DNA of 64,000 bases from an uncultured Lachnospiraceae bacterium (GTDB lineage Bacteria; Bacillota; Clostridia; Lachnospirales; Lachnospiraceae), in the NCBI GenBank assembly GCA_910579465.1, contig CAJTUB010000001.1:434001-498000 (forward strand). The letters are read 5' to 3'. Below, piece by piece: positions 34,150 through 42,029 of this stretch. Made by a program: the position numbers and the translations under genes. The notes below the pieces were generated by a model. That model was given only the letters and a program-made list of their open reading frames with translations, had not been told where the DNA came from and ran no database searches. Each line of letters opens with the position of its first letter. Position 1 is the first letter of the stretch.

Positions 34150-34926
34150 ATGAGAGCAATATTATTTGAAATCGGACCGATTAAGCTGCACAGCTACGGG
34201 CTTATGCTTGCAGTCGGGGTGATTGCGGCGATGCTAATGGCAGAGAAAAGGGCAGGGAAGCTTGGACTGGACCCGGAGCGGATTTTTTCCCTTGGAATAT
34301 GGTGTGCGGCCGGCGGCTTTTTAGGCGCCAAGCTTTTGTATGTTATGACAGAATGGAAGACGCTTTTGAATGGGGGCATGACGTTCCGTGACATTATCTA
34401 TGGCTTTGTCGTGTACGGCGGTATTATCGGCGGTATTTTTTCAGGCTATCTTTATACCAGGGTGAAGAAGCTGAGCTTTTTAAAGTATTTTGACCTTGTC
34501 ATGCCGTCGATTGCATTGGCGCAGGGCTTTGGGCGCATTGGTTGCTTTCTTGCAGGGTGCTGCTACGGGAAAGAGACGGATGCGTGGTACGGGATGGAGT
34601 TTAACCACTCCGTATATGCGGGGATGCACGGGGTAAAGGTGATACCGACGCAGTTAATTATGAGTGCGGCAAATTTCCTGCATTTTTTCCTTTTGATTTT
34701 CCTTGCAAAGAGGGTAAAAAAGGACGGTGTGATTGCCGGATGCTATCTTATATTTTACAGTATCGGAAGATTTCTGATAGAGTTTTTACGGAATGACCCG
34801 CGCGGGGAGGTCGGCACATTGTCTACGTCCCAGTTCATTTCCCTTTTTATTTTTGCGGCGGGCGCGGCAATTGTTCTGGTAACCGGACTGCGTAAGGGGA
34901 GCGGGACAAAGAATAAGGCGGCATAG
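34150..34926 (+). CDS. lgt: Prolipoprotein diacylglyceryl transferase
   Basis: 258-aa membrane enzyme that transfers diacylglycerol from phosphatidylglycerol to the lipobox cysteine of prolipoproteins, such as the three lipoproteins encoded nearby. About seven transmembrane segments; signature GRIGCFLAGCCYGKETD with the catalytic region and the conserved C-terminal SIGRFLIEFLRNDPRG are present. ATG 34150 (MRAILFEIG) follows AAAGG; the frame is open upstream to 34084 but that region contains the promoter. Confidence 0.95.
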   Translation: MRAILFEIGPIKLHSYGLMLAVGVIAAMLMAEKRAGKLGLDPERIFSLGIWCAAGGFLGAKLLYVMTEWKTLLNGGMTFRDIIYGFVVYGGIIGGIFSGYLYTRVKKLSFLKYFDLVMPSIALAQGFGRIGCFLAGCCYGKETDAWYGMEFNHSVYAGMHGVKVIPTQLIMSAANFLHFFLLIFLAKRVKKDGVIAGCYLIFYSIGRFLIEFLRNDPRGEVGTLSTSQFISLFIFAAGAAIVLVTGLRKGSGTKNKAA

Positions 34927-35004
34927 CTCCATATGGGATAATAACTCCAGAATCCAGAAGCTTAAAGCGTCTGCCGTGTTAACGCACTCTAAGATTCTGT
35001 CGTT

Positions 35005-35057
35005 ACCACATCCGATGGAAGTAAGCAAGCTTCCTTCCCTTGCGGATGTGGTATAAT
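35005..35057 (+). promoter_or_regulatory. Long inverted repeat overlapping a -10 box
   Basis: ACCACATCCG (35005-35014) and CGGATGTGGT (35043-35052) are a perfect 10-bp inverted repeat with an inner GGAAG/CTTCC pair. A perfect TATAAT (35052-35057) begins in the last base of the repeat. It is probably a regulated promoter or terminator-like hairpin ahead of the gene at 35136. Confidence 0.45.
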
Positions 35058-35135
35058 GAAAAAATGGCATAATACAAAAATAGCATCATGCAGAAATGCG
35101 GGAGCCTGAGAGACTAAAGTACGGAGGCATAAGAA

Positions 35136-35717
35136 ATGGTAGTCAGCAATGTAAAGGTGTACGGAATGGAGGGTGCGGTGCGGGGAAGCAAGTTCCCGAT
35201 GGCGACGGAGGTAGAAAAGCTGAATGGCGAGGTAGTGCCGCGCACCTATCAGCTGGCAGCCTGTGAGAGAGGGAGCGGGCATGACCAGTTTATGACGGGG
35301 ATTATTGTGCAGTTTGATCTGACGTTTACGGTAAAGGCGTGGACAGAGGCAGAGCGGTATCATTTCCTGGACTTTATTTCCAGCCAGTCCACGATGCACC
35401 GGATTGCGAAGTTTGATTTAGACCATCAGTACAGTGAATATACGGACAAGCGTATGATTGCCATTATGAACGAGCTGAAGGACAGGTACAACGAGACGCA
35501 GGACCCGGAGGATTATTTGCGGCTGTTGTATTCCAATCCCTGCGGCTTTCAGCTGACGGCTGCCATGACGACGAATTACCGTCAGTTAAAAACGATTTAT
35601 GCCCAGCGTAAGAACCACAGGCTTCCGGAATGGCGGGAGTTCTGTGCATGGATTGAGACGCTGCCGTATGCGGAGTTTATTACCGGAGGAGCAAAGAGCT
35701 CAGAGGAGACTGCCTAG
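35136..35717 (+). CDS. Conserved protein of unknown function
   Basis: 193 aa, soluble. It starts MVVSNVKVYGMEGAVRGSKF and has a helical, Trp/Tyr-rich middle (TVKAWTEAERYHFLDF, then CAWIETLPYAEFI). Proteins of this kind occur in Lachnospiraceae genomes and resemble some phage-encoded proteins, but I cannot name a family. GGAGGC lies before the ATG. The 3' end overlaps the convergent exonuclease gene by 18 bases. Confidence 0.6.
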   Translation: MVVSNVKVYGMEGAVRGSKFPMATEVEKLNGEVVPRTYQLAACERGSGHDQFMTGIIVQFDLTFTVKAWTEAERYHFLDFISSQSTMHRIAKFDLDHQYSEYTDKRMIAIMNELKDRYNETQDPEDYLRLLYSNPCGFQLTAAMTTNYRQLKTIYAQRKNHRLPEWREFCAWIETLPYAEFITGGAKSSEETA

Positions 35718-36893
35718 CAGCTGCCGGCAGAGGCTGGTAAGCAGTTCAGGGCTTTCAAGAAGCTCGTCGGTCAGGGGCGTATAGGCGAATTTACTTTTAT
35801 AGCCGGAGAAAAAGCACGGAAGAGAAGCAGGAATGTTGGCTGCTTCTTTTTTTGTGTCCGGATTCTTCCCGGAAGATGAACAGAGAGCGAGGGGAAGAAA
35901 AGCGCCGGTTTTTTTCGTATAGCAGGTAGCAGCGGTCGCTTTCCTACGGTATTCCTTTTCTACAAAAGAGGCGACGCTTTTATGCATGGCACAGTCCTCA
36001 AGCGGCAGATAGTAGTAGTCGGCAGGGTTAGGATAGAAGTATTTCAGCTCTGCTTCGCATACCGGCAGAAAGAAGGAGACTGTACCCTGTTCTGCTGAAA
36101 AAAGGAGCCGGAGGTCAGACGTTTCCCAGGGAAGGGAAAGGGTAAAGTCCTCCGGAACGGAAAAGGGCAGGGAATAGGAGCAGGAAAACAGCCCCGGAGC
36201 GTCCTGCTTTGGCGGTGCAGAAGGCAAACGCAACCGCTCTGCCTTGAAAAAGGCAGGAAGGTACCGCAGGAAAAACAGCACGGTAAGGGACGGAAGATTT
36301 TTAACGTCTTCCGCATTATGCAGCAGCAAAACCTGGGTAAGTGCATGCTCCTCCGCCTGCATTTTATTGTTTGTCAGGGTATTCAGACGGTAAAGACCAA
36401 GAAACTTTGCATAAACTGCAATCAGGTCTTCACCTGAAAATACGTCGGTACGGGGAAAGCCGAAGAAGCGCTCCATCGTCTTCAGCTTCAGGTCCGTCAG
36501 GGAAAACCACGGCTTCATGCTCCGTGCCGTCCGGTAAAGGTCAAGGCTCTCCAACTGTGCAAGAGGACTCGTAAGACAGTGTCTTACGGCTTTCTTTTCA
36601 AGAAAGGGCAGGTCAAAGCCGGTGCCGTTATAGTGGAGGAGCAGGTCGAAGTCCTTTGCCTTGTCAAAGAAAAGCCGCAGGAGCTCCTTTTCCTCGGCAG
36701 GCTCGGTGCAGAGCCACTGTGTCAGGACAAACCCGTCCTGTTCCTGACACGCACAGCCAATCAGATAGACATAAGAGGTCTGCGCCGAAAGTCCGGTAGT
36801 TTCAATATCAAAATAAATCGCGCGCTTCCCGGCGTAAGGCTCCGGGAAAAACGGCATAAAATCCGGGGAAAAGGGAGTTACTGCAGTAATCAT
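35700..36893 (-). CDS. YprB-type DEDDh 3'-5' exonuclease-fold protein
   Basis: 397 aa. An RNase H-like fold with Exo I FDIETTG, Exo II HYNGTGFDLPFL and Exo III with HNAED, matching the YprB ribonuclease-H-like domain in the N-terminal half. The C-terminal half is Phe/Leu-rich without a recognised domain. Likely a DNA or RNA exonuclease. ATG 36893 (MITAVTPFSPDF) is preferred with GAAGG upstream; the frame is open to 36956. The convergent 35136 gene ends inside it. Confidence 0.75.
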   Translation of the reverse strand: MITAVTPFSPDFMPFFPEPYAGKRAIYFDIETTGLSAQTSYVYLIGCACQEQDGFVLTQWLCTEPAEEKELLRLFFDKAKDFDLLLHYNGTGFDLPFLEKKAVRHCLTSPLAQLESLDLYRTARSMKPWFSLTDLKLKTMERFFGFPRTDVFSGEDLIAVYAKFLGLYRLNTLTNNKMQAEEHALTQVLLLHNAEDVKNLPSLTVLFFLRYLPAFFKAERLRLPSAPPKQDAPGLFSCSYSLPFSVPEDFTLSLPWETSDLRLLFSAEQGTVSFFLPVCEAELKYFYPNPADYYYLPLEDCAMHKSVASFVEKEYRRKATAATCYTKKTGAFLPLALCSSSGKNPDTKKEAANIPASLPCFFSGYKSKFAYTPLTDELLESPELLTSLCRQLLGSLL

Positions 36894-37034
36894 GCAAGGC
36901 CTTCTTTCAGTAAATGGAATCCTGGGTACTAAACTTTCTCCATTCCAGTGTAGCATATTCCAAGGGATTTGAAAAGCCGGGATATAAGTAAAGATACAAA
37001 ATGCGGAAACTTACGGAAAACTTTTTGGAACTAT

Positions 37035-37062
37035 TTGCACGCAGGAAGAATTGTGTTATACT
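37035..37062 (+). promoter_or_regulatory. Promoter of the ruvAB operon
   Basis: TTGCAC (37035-37040), 16-base spacer, TATACT (37057-37062), followed by TATAGG. Confidence 0.55.
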
Positions 37063-37099
37063 ATATAGGATAGAGCTTGTCCCAAAGGAGGTGCGGCGC

Positions 37100-37348
37100 A
37101 TGAAGCGAAACCGGTGCAAATACTGTTTTTGTATGTTCCAGAGTCCGGATACCCGTATGGTATGCGATGACTGCAGAGAGCTTGACGAGACGTTGTTTGA
37201 CAGTATCGAGGGCTATCTGAAGAAGTATCCGAACAGTAACGCAATCCAGATATCCGAGGGGCTTGAAATCCCGCTTTATGTTGTCCTGCGGTTTATTGAT
37301 GAAGGAAGGCTGCAGTTTTCCGGAGGAAAGTTCGAGAAGCTGAAGTAG
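37100..37348 (+). CDS. Small zinc-finger protein (YvyF-like)
   Basis: 82 aa. Two CxxC pairs (CKYC and CDDC) form a probable zinc site in the first 30 residues, followed by a helical domain (GYLKKYPNSNAIQISEGLEI) that looks like a winged-helix end. Resembles the YvyF/TIGR03826 flagellar-operon protein family by its CxxC-CxxC plus helix layout, though here it heads ruvAB, not a flagellar cluster. ATG 37100 is chosen over an upstream ATG at 37001 because of the perfect AAAGGAGGTG. Confidence 0.65.
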   Translation: MKRNRCKYCFCMFQSPDTRMVCDDCRELDETLFDSIEGYLKKYPNSNAIQISEGLEIPLYVVLRFIDEGRLQFSGGKFEKLK

Positions 37349-37394
37349 GGGCAGGGAATCTGCAGGATGAGCGGAATACAAAGAGGTGACTGGT

Positions 37395-38015
37395 GTGATT
37401 GCATATATCAAAGGAGTGTTTACGGAGGCGGAGGCAAATGCAGTCGTGATAGAGACTGCAGGTGGCGTGGCGTACGAGATTTTTGTGATGTCTGCTGATT
37501 TGGAGAAGCTTCCGGGACGCGGCGAGGAATTGAAATTATATACCTATCTGCAGGTAAAGGAGGATGGTGTTGCTTTGTTCGGCTTCCTTTCCAAAACAGA
37601 CCTGACCGTGTTTAAGCTGCTGCTGACCGTCAGCGGCATCGGACCGAAGTCAGGGCTCGGGATTCTTTCTTCGGTCGGGGTAGCGGACCTCAGGCTTGCC
37701 GTGCTGACTGAGGATGCCGACCGGATTGCAGCGGCGCCGGGCATCGGGAAGAAGACCGCGGGACGTCTGATTATTGAGCTGAAGGATAAGCTTGCCGCGC
37801 TGACCGAGGAGCTTGCAGGCGGATTCCCTGCAGAACCGGAGGAGGAGAGTACGGGGACCCCGGCAGAAAAGGAGCTTCGCGAAAATGCCGTGCAGGTACT
37901 GGTCGCTTTGGGGTATGCGCAGAAGGAAGCGGTAAAGGCGGTAAAGAAAATAACGATTACCGAAGAGATGACAGAGGACGATGTGGTGCGTTTCAGTCTC
38001 AGGGAGCTGGGCTGA
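37395..38015 (+). CDS. ruvA: Holliday junction DNA helicase RuvA
   Basis: 206 aa, normal length. Binds four-way junctions and loads RuvB. N-terminal OB fold (IAYIKGVFTEAEANAVVIET), two helix-hairpin-helix motifs (LTVSGIGPKSGLGIL; AAPGIGKKTAGRLIIELKD) and a flexible linker to the C-terminal RuvB-binding domain (about 150-206). GTG 37395, preceded by GAGGTG, matches the family start; a GTG at 37386 is an alternative. Confidence 0.95.
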   Translation: MIAYIKGVFTEAEANAVVIETAGGVAYEIFVMSADLEKLPGRGEELKLYTYLQVKEDGVALFGFLSKTDLTVFKLLLTVSGIGPKSGLGILSSVGVADLRLAVLTEDADRIAAAPGIGKKTAGRLIIELKDKLAALTEELAGGFPAEPEEESTGTPAEKELRENAVQVLVALGYAQKEAVKAVKKITITEEMTEDDVVRFSLRELG

Positions 38016-38053
38016 GCCGCTGTCTGAATTAGAAAACGGAAGGTTGCACGGTT

Positions 38054-39067
38054 ATGGCAAGACGGATTATTACAACGGAAGCGCTGGGAGACGAAAAGAA
38101 GAGCGAGGTGAGTCTCCGACCGCAGCTTTTGCAGGATTATATCGGGCAGGCAAAGCTGAAGGAGACGTTAAAAATTTATATCGAGGCGGCAAAGGCAAGA
38201 AAAGAGACGTTAGACCATGTTTTGTTTTTCGGACCGCCGGGGCTTGGGAAGACGACGCTTGCCGGGATTATTGCAAATGAAATGGGCGTGAATTTAAGGA
38301 CGACGGCAGGACCTGCGATTGAAAAGCCCGGGGACATGGCGTCAATTTTATATAAGTTAAATGAAGGCGACGTATTGTTTATTGACGAGATTCACCGGAT
38401 TCCGAGGCAGGTAGAGGAGTTTCTGTATTCTGCCATGGAGGACTATATGATGGATGTGTTAATCGGACAGGGTGCCAGTGCGGTTTCCAAGCATTTTTCC
38501 CTGCCGCATTTTACGCTCGTAGGCGCGACGACACGGGCGGGGATGTTGACTGCACCGCTCAGGGACCGTTTCGGGGTAGTCGCCCGTCTGGAGTTTTATT
38601 CTGATGAAGAGTTAAAGCAGATATTGCTGCGTTCTGCAGTAGTGTTAAAGGTCGGGCTTGAGGAGCAGGGCGCGTTAGAGATTGCAAAGCGTTCCCGTGG
38701 GACGCCGCGGGTTGCCAACCGCTTTTTAAAGCGGGTGCGCGACTATGCGCAGGTCGTGGGGGACGGAGTGATTACAAAGGAGATTGCGAACCGGGCGCTG
38801 AATCTGTTCGAGGTAGACCAGTACGGACTGGACGAAGGGGACAGGCGGGTGCTGTCAGCCATGATAGAGAAGTTCCGCGGCGGTCCGGTCGGGTTAGAGG
38901 CGGTTGCGGTGACGGTCGGTGAGGATTCCGGTACATTGGAGGAAGTGTATGAGCCTTTTCTGGTAATGAACGGTTTTGTAGCGAGAACACCGCGCGGGCG
39001 GGTCGTATTGCCGAAGGCATACCGGCATCTCGGACTGCCGGAGCCGGAGGCCTGTACAGCAGAATAG
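38054..39067 (+). CDS. ruvB: Holliday junction DNA helicase RuvB
   Basis: 337 aa. AAA+ ATPase motor for branch migration with RuvA. Walker A GPPGLGKTTLA, Walker B FIDEIHRI, sensor and arginine-finger regions (GATTRAGMLTAPLRDRFG) and the C-terminal winged helix (GFVARTPRGRVV) are all visible. 38 bases after ruvA. No ruvC in the window, as usual for this layout in Clostridia. Confidence 0.97.
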   Translation: MARRIITTEALGDEKKSEVSLRPQLLQDYIGQAKLKETLKIYIEAAKARKETLDHVLFFGPPGLGKTTLAGIIANEMGVNLRTTAGPAIEKPGDMASILYKLNEGDVLFIDEIHRIPRQVEEFLYSAMEDYMMDVLIGQGASAVSKHFSLPHFTLVGATTRAGMLTAPLRDRFGVVARLEFYSDEELKQILLRSAVVLKVGLEEQGALEIAKRSRGTPRVANRFLKRVRDYAQVVGDGVITKEIANRALNLFEVDQYGLDEGDRRVLSAMIEKFRGGPVGLEAVAVTVGEDSGTLEEVYEPFLVMNGFVARTPRGRVVLPKAYRHLGLPEPEACTAE

Positions 39068-39077
39068 GAGGAAGAGG

Positions 39078-39491
39078 ATGAACAAAAAGAACGGAATCGA
39101 AGTAATCATTAACGGAAAAAGAATGATGTTAGGCGGCTATGAGAGCGAAGAGTATTTACAGCGGGTTGCCTCCTATCTGAATGCAAAGTACACGGAGCTA
39201 AAGCAGATGGATTCCTACCGGATGTTAGATACCGATATGAAAAGTATGTATCTGCAGCTGAATCTTGCGGACGACTATTTTAAGCTGAAGAAGCAGATGG
39301 AGGAGGCAAGCGGGGACGCGGATGCCAAAAGCGGTGAGATTTTTGATTTAAAGCATGAGGTGATTACTGCCCAGACAAAGCTGGAGGCGGCACAGAGGGA
39401 AATCGAGGAACTGAAGAAGGAGAATCTGGAGGCCCAGAAAAGAATCATTCGTTTGGAAACGGAGTTAGAAGGATATCATGGAAAAGCCTGA
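39078..39491 (+). CDS. zapA: Cell division protein ZapA
   Basis: 137 aa. The N-terminal ZapA domain (IEVIINGKRMMLGGYESEEYLQ...YLN) is followed by a long coiled coil (about 85-137). ZapA binds and bundles FtsZ at midcell. AGGAGG lies just upstream; the end overlaps the U32 peptidase gene by 14 bases. It is in the ruvAB operon, next to a SEDS-type wall synthase, which makes a cell-division context. Confidence 0.9.
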   Translation: MNKKNGIEVIINGKRMMLGGYESEEYLQRVASYLNAKYTELKQMDSYRMLDTDMKSMYLQLNLADDYFKLKKQMEEASGDADAKSGEIFDLKHEVITAQTKLEAAQREIEELKKENLEAQKRIIRLETELEGYHGKA

Positions 39492-42024
39492 AATTCTTGC
39501 CCCGGCCGGGAGTATGGAAGCCTTAAAGGCAGCGCTTTCGGCGGGAGCAGATGCCGTATACATCGGAGGAAGCGCGTTTGGTGCGCGTGCGTATGCAAAG
39601 AACCCGGATGCGGAGGAGCTGTCAGAGGCAATTGAATATGTGCATTTACGGGGAAAGAGGCTGTACCTGACCGTAAATACGCTGCTCAAGGAGCGGGAAT
39701 TCGGGGCGTTGTACCGGTTTCTGGCTCCTTATTATGCGCAGGGGCTTGATGCGGCAATCGTGCAGGATGTCGGGGTGCTCCGTTTTCTGGCAAGAGAGTT
39801 TCCGGCGCTTTCCCTGCATGCCAGTACCCAGATGACGTTTACCGGGGCGAAGGGGTTTACGGTGTTGGAAGGCTATCCGGTAACGCGCCTGGTGCCTGCG
39901 AGGGAGCTTTCCTTGGAGGAGCTCCGGGAGACCTGTGCCACATGCGGCAGGGAGGTAGAGGTTTTCGTACATGGGGCGCTTTGCTACTGCTACTCGGGCC
40001 AGTGCCTGATGAGCAGCCTGCTCGGAGGGAGAAGCGGGAACCGCGGGCGCTGTGCCCAGCCGTGCCGGATGGAGTATGAAAGCGCAGAACGTGGGAAAAA
40101 GTATTGGCTCAGTCCGAAGGATTTGTGCGGGCTGGCGCTTTTGCCGGAGTTAATCCGGGCCGGGGCGGCTTCGTTTAAAATCGAGGGAAGAATGAAGCGC
40201 CCGGAGTATGTGGCGGCGGTAACGGCTGCCTACCGGAAGTATACGGACCTGTACAGTTCTTTTGGGGAAGAGGGGTATCAGGCGTATCTGAGGGAGCATC
40301 CGGGACTTTTGGAGGAAGAAGCGGTAAGACTGGCGGATGTGTATAACCGCGGCGGGTTTTCGTCCGGTTGCTTTGTCTGCCATAACAGTGCCGGACTCAT
40401 GTCGGTGAACCGTCCGGGACATTTCGGTGTGCCGGTCGGCGAGGTGGTTTCCGGCGGCAGGGGCGTGGCAGAGGTACGCTTAAAAAGAGAGGTGAACGCA
40501 CAGGATGTACTGGAGCTCCGCAGGGAAAAGACAAAAGAGAGCGCCGGGACGCCGGGCTATTACGAATACACAGTAGGAAGCGGTGCAGCAGCCGGTGCGA
40601 AGCTTTCGGCAAGACTGCCGCAGAGGCTTGCGGCAAAAGCCGGGGATAAGGTGTACCGGGTAAGGAATAATGCGCTGCTTAAGCACCTGGAGGAGACCTA
40701 TCTGGAGCGGGAGAAGAAGCAGCCGGTAAATGGCGTTTTTTATGCTGAGGCGGGGGAGGTCTGTACCCTGCGGCTGTCGACAAGGTGTGAAGGACTTCTT
40801 CCTCCGTCCGCCTTTCCGGAAGGAAACACGTCGGAGGTTTCCGTCTGCCAGAAGGGCTTTGTCTGTGAAAGGGCGGGAAAGCTCCCGGCAACGGAAGATT
40901 CGGTCAGGAAGCAGCTTAGTAAGACCGGGAGCGCGCCGTTTTATTTTGAACAGCTGGAGATTCGTCTTGCGGATGCTGTTTTCTTGCCGAACGGTCTTTT
41001 AAATGAGCTCAGGAGAACGGCGCTGGAAGCGCTTGCAAAGGCAGTACAGGCGCAATATGCGCGGAGGCTTCCGGAAAAAGCCGGGGTGGAAGAAGCTGCG
41101 GGGGAAGTAACGGGAAGGGACTCCGGTGCAGCACGGAAGGGATATCCTCCGGTGACGGAGGACAGGCAGGAAACAGAAGGGCTTCTAAGGAATACGCCTT
41201 ATCTGGACTGTGTTGTAAGCAACGGACCGCAGGCGGAGGCAGCGGGGCGGGAGGAACGCGTCCGCCGGGTTTATCTGGATTTTGACTTGCGGGGCGAAGA
41301 GGAGGAAAGGGCGTTTTATGCCGTGGCAGAAAAGCTCCGTGCGTCCGGGAAGGAGGTCTGGGCGGCGCTGCCGCGGATTTGCAGAAAGGAAACGCTTCTG
41401 CGGCTGGAAGGGGAGTTCCCGGCGTTACAGAGGAGCTTTGACGGATATCTGGTCCGCAATTATGAAACGCTGTCGTTTTTGATGGAGTCTGACCCGTGCT
41501 GGCGGGAACGGTTCTGTCTGGATAGTAACATGTATGTGATGAACCGGGAGGCAAAGGCATTTTACCGGGAGCTATCCGGACAGTCCGTGGGTGTGTATAC
41601 GGCACCGTTGGAGCTTTCGGCAAGGGAGCTTTCGGAGCTGTCCGTTTCCGATATGACGTTGCTTGTGTACGGCAGGCTTCCTTTTATGGTTTCTGCCCAT
41701 TGTGTCAGGAAGACAATGGGGCTTTGCAAGGGCAGGGAAGCTAAGGAGCAGGAGCCTGTCGTTCTGACAGACCGGCGCGGAAAGCGTCTGCTGGTAAAGC
41801 AGTATTGCAGGGACTGCTATAATGTGGTGTATAATCCGGAGTGTTTATCGCTTTTCGGGGAGGAAGATGAAATTGCCTCTTTAAAGCCGTGGGCGGTACG
41901 CGTGGATTTTACCTTTGAGACGCCGGAGGAGGCAGGGCAGATTCTGCGGATTGCCGCCGGAGGGGCGCCCGCGCTTTGCAAGGAGGGGTATACCAGGGGA
42001 CATTTCAGGAGAGGAGTGGAATAG
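39478..42024 (+). CDS. U32 family peptidase with DUF3656
   Basis: 848 aa. U32 N-terminal TIM-barrel region (PEILAPAGSMEALKAALSAG, AVYIGG) and the conserved cysteine-rich block (VHGALCYCYSGQCLMSSLLG, CAQPCR) match RlhA/TrhP-like U32 proteins. Relatives hydroxylate rRNA or tRNA and use Fe-S-dependent chemistry; the long C-terminal half corresponds to DUF3656, and CRDCYNVVYNPECL may complete a metal site. Overlaps zapA by 14 bases; the SEDS gene starts six bases later. Function here not proven. Confidence 0.85.
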   Translation: MEKPEILAPAGSMEALKAALSAGADAVYIGGSAFGARAYAKNPDAEELSEAIEYVHLRGKRLYLTVNTLLKEREFGALYRFLAPYYAQGLDAAIVQDVGVLRFLAREFPALSLHASTQMTFTGAKGFTVLEGYPVTRLVPARELSLEELRETCATCGREVEVFVHGALCYCYSGQCLMSSLLGGRSGNRGRCAQPCRMEYESAERGKKYWLSPKDLCGLALLPELIRAGAASFKIEGRMKRPEYVAAVTAAYRKYTDLYSSFGEEGYQAYLREHPGLLEEEAVRLADVYNRGGFSSGCFVCHNSAGLMSVNRPGHFGVPVGEVVSGGRGVAEVRLKREVNAQDVLELRREKTKESAGTPGYYEYTVGSGAAAGAKLSARLPQRLAAKAGDKVYRVRNNALLKHLEETYLEREKKQPVNGVFYAEAGEVCTLRLSTRCEGLLPPSAFPEGNTSEVSVCQKGFVCERAGKLPATEDSVRKQLSKTGSAPFYFEQLEIRLADAVFLPNGLLNELRRTALEALAKAVQAQYARRLPEKAGVEEAAGEVTGRDSGAARKGYPPVTEDRQETEGLLRNTPYLDCVVSNGPQAEAAGREERVRRVYLDFDLRGEEEERAFYAVAEKLRASGKEVWAALPRICRKETLLRLEGEFPALQRSFDGYLVRNYETLSFLMESDPCWRERFCLDSNMYVMNREAKAFYRELSGQSVGVYTAPLELSARELSELSVSDMTLLVYGRLPFMVSAHCVRKTMGLCKGREAKEQEPVVLTDRRGKRLLVKQYCRDCYNVVYNPECLSLFGEEDEIASLKPWAVRVDFTFETPEEAGQILRIAAGGAPALCKEGYTRGHFRRGVE

Positions 42025-42029
42025 AACAG

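Noticed and set aside
35136..35717. Prophage remnant around the conserved unknown gene
   Set aside because: Only one phage-like protein is present, without integrase, capsid or attachment repeats; neighbours (lgt, exonuclease) are chromosomal.
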